From Planctomycetota bacterium (GTDB lineage: Bacteria; Planctomycetota; UBA1135), in the NCBI GenBank assembly GCA_027623295.1, contig JAQBXR010000010.1, positions 1-64,000 of the forward strand: a stretch of DNA of 64,000 nt, read 5' to 3'. Below are positions 62,136 to 64,000 of the stretch, in pieces. The position numbers and the translations under genes were made by a program. The notes beneath the pieces are model-generated. The model had not been told where the DNA came from. It saw only the letters and a list, made by a program, of their open reading frames with translations, and searched no databases. The stretch's first letter is position 1, and every line of letters starts with the position of its first letter.

Positions 62136-63287
62136 TTAGCCAAACTCGCTCAGCAACTTGCCGCTTTCGCCGCCGCGCATTTTCTCAAGAGCTACACGTT
62201 GGATTTGACGCACGCGCTCCAGCGAGATGCCAAGCTTGCGCCCGACTTCCGCTAGGGTGCGAATGTCAATCCCGCCAAGACCAAAGCGCATACGCACCAC
62301 ATCTTGTTCACGCTGACTCAGTTGTTCCATGGCACCGGTGAGGTGATGCACCATGGCATCGGACTCGCCGAACTCTGGAGCTTCAGCTTCGTCGTGACCT
62401 TCCATCAGTTCCACCAACTCACTCCCTTGGTCAGAATCGACCACGGTGTTGAGAGAAAGAGTGAAGCGGTTACGGTTCAAAGTGTTGATGACCAATTCGC
62501 GATCGACCTCGGCCTTGTCGGCGATGGCATCTACGTTGTAGTAACCTCCCTCCACCTTCTCGGCCACAGTGCGGATCTTCTTCATCGCCTTTTGGATGTA
62601 AGCTGGAATGCGCACGGTTCGACTTTGGTTGTAAATGGCGTTGAGGAATGCCTGATTCACCCAATAGGTCGCATACGTCTTAAAACGTAGGCCCCGGCTG
62701 ACATCAAAACCCTCTACCGCGCGGAACAGCGATTCGTTGGCTTCCTGCACCAAATCCTCTTCTGGAACACTCACGTGGTGATACCTGTGCAAAAGGTGGA
62801 AGACCAAGTGCAGATTGCGCTCCACCATTTCATTACGTGCAACGACTAACTCTTCAGTCAGAGACCGGATTTCGGCACGATCTTCCGCGGAGCAAGTGTC
62901 CGGAGAACAGCCAAAACAATCGGTTTCGTGCCCTGGAGCGCAGCGCAAGCACCGGGAGTCGGTGACATCGGGGTAGCGGGCGATGTCTTCCTCGGTGAAG
63001 CCGGCAAGCTTGCGTGCTTCCTGCAGGCGCCTCCATAAGAGCTCGAGCCCCATGGAAAACTTTTGTTCAGCAGGACGCGCCATTATGGGGACTTTGGACA
63101 CCTCTCGCTGAAAATCAGCAAGCCGTCCGCGAAAGTCACCCTTTGCTTCGCCGCGTTCAAAATCAAAGGTCACCCTCGTTTTGGCTACACCCATCTCTTC
63201 TAGGAGAGTTTTTGCGGCAACCTCGAAGCTCTCCAGCTGGAGGTCTTCGGTGAGGGCGGAAAAGGCAATCTCGTGGTCCATAATCAT
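62136..63287 (-). CDS. RNA polymerase sigma-70 family factor with cysteine cluster
   Basis: A 383-residue sigma factor. Region 2 is clear: EEDLVQEANESLFRAVEGFD, GLRFKTYATYWVNQAFLNAI (2.3-2.4). Region 3 covers IPAYIQKAMKKIRTVAEKVE, and region 4 ends in a helix-turn-helix (REQDVVRMRFGLGG, RTLAEVGRKLGISLERVRQIQ). Before region 2 is an unusual run DSRCLRCAPGHETDCFGCSP...C (C-X2-C-X7-C-X2-C-X4-C) near residues 115-135 that could bind zinc or an iron-sulfur cluster. The first 110 residues are not recognised. Probably an alternative or secondary group 2/3-type factor; the promoters it reads are unknown. Confidence 0.9.
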   Translation of the reverse strand: MIMDHEIAFSALTEDLQLESFEVAAKTLLEEMGVAKTRVTFDFERGEAKGDFRGRLADFQREVSKVPIMARPAEQKFSMGLELLWRRLQEARKLAGFTEEDIARYPDVTDSRCLRCAPGHETDCFGCSPDTCSAEDRAEIRSLTEELVVARNEMVERNLHLVFHLLHRYHHVSVPEEDLVQEANESLFRAVEGFDVSRGLRFKTYATYWVNQAFLNAIYNQSRTVRIPAYIQKAMKKIRTVAEKVEGGYYNVDAIADKAEVDRELVINTLNRNRFTLSLNTVVDSDQGSELVELMEGHDEAEAPEFGESDAMVHHLTGAMEQLSQREQDVVRMRFGLGGIDIRTLAEVGRKLGISLERVRQIQRVALEKMRGGESGKLLSEFG

Positions 63288-63325
63288 GGCTTCGTGATTA
63301 CTTACGGGGCGTGAACAAAAATATT

Positions 63326-63342
63326 AGCACTAATTTAGTGCT
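63326..63342. promoter_or_regulatory. Palindrome upstream of the sigma-factor gene
   Basis: AGCACTAA-T-TTAGTGCT, a perfect 8+1+8 palindrome 39 bp before the sigma-factor ATG. The half-site resembles a CIRCE arm (TTAGCACT), but the spacing is far shorter than in CIRCE. A candidate operator for the sigma-factor gene. Confidence 0.45.
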
Positions 63343-63401
63343 CTATAGCCAACACCCCCACTTGCGAGGGTATGACAGGGCAAAAGCTGCGGATATTCCC
63401 G

Positions 63402-64000
63402 CTACTTCTTGGAATTCAGCTCTAATCTGACCCGGGCAAGCAATTTCCAGGCCTCAATAGGAGGGAGCTCATCCATATTGGTGTCGCTCAGCTCCTTCAG
63501 CAGGCTACTATCGGAAGCAGCTAGGACATCGAACAATCCGGGCTGATGGACTAAGGATTTGGGGTCATTCTCAGGAGTGCGCTCGGTTTGTCCCTGCAAA
63601 ATCCGGCGGGACAGCCCCTCTTCATCGCGCTCAACCTTGCCCAGAATGGCGGTCGCCCGGTCCAAAACCTCGCGCGGCAGACCGGCCAGCTGCCCTACGT
63701 GGATTCCATAACTGCGATCGGTGCCGCCTTCCTCAATCCGGTGCAGGAAGACAATCTCCTCCCCCCATTCCCGGACCGCAACGTTGAGGTTGCTCGCGCC
63801 CGGAAGCTCCTTCGCCAACTCGGTGAGCTGGTGATAGTGGGTGGCAAAGAGGCATCGGGCCTGGATGCGGTCGTGAACGAATTCGCACACGGCCCAGGCA
63901 ATCGCGAGGCCATCAAAAGTGCTGGTGCCGCGGCCGACCTCATCTAAAAGCAAAAGGCTGCGTGGGGTGGCGAAACGCAAGATATTCGCCGTCTCCACCA
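63402..64000 (-). CDS. mutS: DNA mismatch repair protein MutS, C-terminal part
   Basis: The 3' third of mutS; the gene continues past the right edge, so the start and the Walker A site are not in the window. Visible are Walker [34 protein letters not shown], the C-terminal [20 protein letters not shown] helix-turn-helix region and a short tail. It lies 114 bp upstream of the sigma-factor gene on the same strand. Confidence 0.96.
   Translation of the reverse strand, partial: VETANILRFATPRSLLLLDEVGRGTSTFDGLAIAWAVCEFVHDRIQARCLFATHYHQLTELAKELPGASNLNVAVREWGEEIVFLHRIEEGGTDRSYGIHVGQLAGLPREVLDRATAILGKVERDEEGLSRRILQGQTERTPENDPKSLVHQPGLFDVLAASDSSLLKELSDTNMDELPPIEAWKLLARVRLELNSKK

Noticed and set aside
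63324-63344. CIRCE element (HrcA operator) before the sigma-factor gene
   Set aside because: The arms look similar (TTAGCACT / AGTGCT), but CIRCE needs a 9-bp spacer between 9-bp arms; here the palindrome is nearly continuous.
1-64000. tRNA, rRNA, CRISPR array, insertion sequence, phage or defence system
   Set aside because: Intergenic gaps are short (the largest 245 bp) and show no tRNA-like cloverleaf, direct-repeat array, transposase or terminal inverted repeats.

Overview
The window looks like a chromosomal stretch from a Gram-negative, aerobic bacterium, most likely a member of the Planctomycetota; this placement is inferred from gene content, with no marker search. The pointers are an Alternative Complex III plus caa3 oxidase supercluster, a DUF1501/DUF1800 pair, secreted HEAT and VWA proteins, two large secreted proteins with beta-rich C-terminal domains, and many starts without a clear Shine-Dalgarno site. 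Base composition looks even throughout. I see no rRNA, tRNA, CRISPR array, insertion sequence or phage gene.

Layout. 1-2.9 kb (+): end of heme O synthase, an ABC-2 type exporter pair and a small secreted coiled-coil protein. 3.1-10.0 kb (-): a tightly packed run nnrD, HEAT-repeat protein, YdjY-like protein, membrane protein, inositol-phosphate synthase, queA. 10.0-12.6 kb (+): methyltransferase, YgfZ-like protein, anchored carboxypeptidase-regulatory-like protein. 12.6-19.8 kb (-): DUF1501/DUF1800 pair, two outer-membrane-type proteins, mutY and a DUF3817 protein. 19.8-30.0 kb (+): a polytopic protein with a spermidine-synthase-like domain, then secreted proteins (Asp-box/sialidase-like, IPT/TIG-like, EF-hand-like repeats, VWA, metallo-beta-lactamase plus lamin-tail). 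30.0-34.4 kb (-): a wrecked acyl-CoA synthetase gene, lipB, lpdA, a wrecked DAHP synthase gene and tyrA. 34.4-35.3 kb (+): a radical SAM protein.

35.3-49.7 kb (-) is one respiratory operon: ActA, ActB, ActC, an ActD-ActE-cytochrome c fusion, ActF, a small membrane protein, SCO, CoxB, CoxA, CoxC, CoxD, a second subunit-III-like protein and a methyltransferase. Quinol electrons would pass through ActB/ActA/ActE to the cytochrome domain on CoxB and on to oxygen; SCO would assemble CuA, and heme O synthase at the left edge feeds heme A synthesis. 49.9-55.8 kb (-) is a lipoate and 2-oxoacid dehydrogenase operon (lipA, E1 alpha, E1 beta, E2, second E1 alpha), which works with lpdA (E3) and lipB at 31-33 kb. 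55.9-58.8 kb (-): a secreted TPR gene interrupted by an amber codon, and a NorC/NorB-like pair whose catalytic subunit appears to have lost active-site ligands. 58.9-62.1 kb (-): a trp operon with a Trp-codon leader peptide and attenuator, trpE, trpG, and a chimeric gene joining the first third of trpD to the last two thirds of a DAHP synthase. 62.1-64.0 kb (-): a sigma-70-family factor with a cysteine cluster and the 3' end of mutS.

The most unusual features are the trpD/DAHP-synthase chimera, the NorB-like protein without its non-heme-metal ligands, the ActDE-cytochrome fusion whose last domain resembles the CoxB tail, the trp attenuator, and several genes in the right half damaged by internal deletions or amber codons. 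Alignments described here were made by eye.
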